A stretch of 6,558 nucleotides of DNA from positions 5,761 through 12,318 of the forward strand of contig VXZL01000260.1 of assembly GCA_009845505.1 (NCBI GenBank), read 5' to 3'. The position numbers and the translations under genes are program-made. Position 1 is the first letter of the stretch, and each line of letters begins with the position of its first letter. The DNA comes from Candidatus Poribacteria bacterium (GTDB taxonomy: Bacteria; Poribacteria; WGA-4E; WGA-3G). The notes below the pieces were generated by a model, which made no database searches, had not been told where the DNA came from, and worked only from the letters and a program-made list of their open reading frames with translations. This document shows positions 6,387-6,558 of the stretch, one piece after another.

Positions 6387-6558
6387 ATGAATGATTTGAG
6401 AAACACTATTGCGCATATTCTTGAACACGAGCAACACTTGTCAAATGCTAATGAAGCAACTCTCCAACAATACGTGGTCTTACCGATTCTAAGGGCTTTG
6501 GGGTGGGACGATACCAATTTAGCATCAATGGAAGTACTACCAGAATATAAATTTGAAA
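6387..6558 (+). CDS. HsdR_N-like (type I restriction R-subunit N-terminal) protein, 3'-truncated by edge
   Basis: Fifty-seven codons are open from an ATG at 6387 to the window edge, with AGGGA (6374-6378) at an ideal 8 bases upstream. The visible part starts with a helix (MNDLRNTIAHILEHEQ), then ANEATLQQYVVLPILRALGW (21-40) and EVLPEYKFE (49-57). This order, N-E-x-x-T followed by L-P-x-L-x-x-L-G-W/Y and then P-E-Y, is the start of the HsdR_N nuclease domain found in type I restriction R subunits and in many stand-alone proteins of unknown role. The catalytic PD-(D/E)xK residues would come just beyond the edge, so nuclease activity cannot be judged, nor can it be told whether a helicase follows. 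GC is about 38% by hand count, the lowest in the window. It follows the HicB-like gene by 32 bases and may be co-transcribed with it. Confidence 0.75.
   Translation, partial: MNDLRNTIAHILEHEQHLSNANEATLQQYVVLPILRALGWDDTNLASMEVLPEYKFE

Noticed and set aside
6361..6392. ATTCAT/ATGAAT inverted repeat that could hide the start codon of the HsdR_N-like gene
   Set aside because: The arms are 6 bases, AT-only but for one pair, and separated by 20 bases; such a helix would be unstable and is expected by chance.
6227..6517. Minus-strand open frame of 96 codons spanning the HicB-like and HsdR_N-like genes
   Set aside because: It covers two genes with clear family motifs on the opposite strand and has no motif of its own.

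Overview
The window looks like a stretch of chromosome from a Gram-negative (two-membrane) bacterium of roughly 50% GC. The evidence is two predicted outer-membrane proteins, of the CBM9-like/DUF5916 type and the PorV/PorQ type, each with an N-terminal export signal. The mix of a DUF5916 protein, a PorV-like barrel, a DUF5683-like protein and a divergent DapA-superfamily aldolase is what I would expect from an under-studied FCB-type or candidate phylum (Poribacteria- or Latescibacteria-like). That placement is inference from gene style; there is no marker gene here that proves it.

Layout. Positions 1-1206 hold the first 402 codons of a minus-strand gene for a CBM9-like/DUF5916 outer-membrane protein, which runs off the left edge. 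Positions 1207-1478 are a divergent intergenic region with a near-consensus sigma-70 promoter firing leftward (TTGACA, 17 bases, TAAAAT) and a weaker candidate firing rightward. From 1479 to the right edge all genes are on the plus strand and tightly spaced: a PorV/PorQ-family beta-barrel (GTG start, 1479-2603), a DUF5683-like membrane protein (GTG start, 2621-3436), a DapA/NanA-superfamily aldolase or dehydratase (3448-4386), the NFACT ribosome quality-control factor RqcH (4398-6107), a short HicB-like protein (6136-6354), and the first 57 codons of a type I restriction HsdR_N-like protein (6387 to the edge). Gaps are 17, 11, 11, 28 and 32 bases. No transcription terminator is evident between them, so co-transcription is plausible but not shown.

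Functionally the first two plus-strand genes form an envelope pair (outer-membrane barrel plus membrane protein), followed by a central-metabolism-type enzyme and a translation-rescue factor. They do not make one obvious pathway. The right end changes character: the HicB-like gene is about 42% GC and the HsdR_N-like start about 38% GC by hand count, against 50-58% in sampled rows of rqcH, and both encode defence or toxin-antitoxin type domains. Position ~6108 therefore looks like the edge between a housekeeping gene cluster and an accessory segment. The most interesting item is the HicB-like protein, which lacks both a HicA partner and its usual C-terminal DNA-binding domain and sits directly upstream of the nuclease-type gene. 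I found no RNA genes, CRISPR arrays, insertion sequences or attachment sites.
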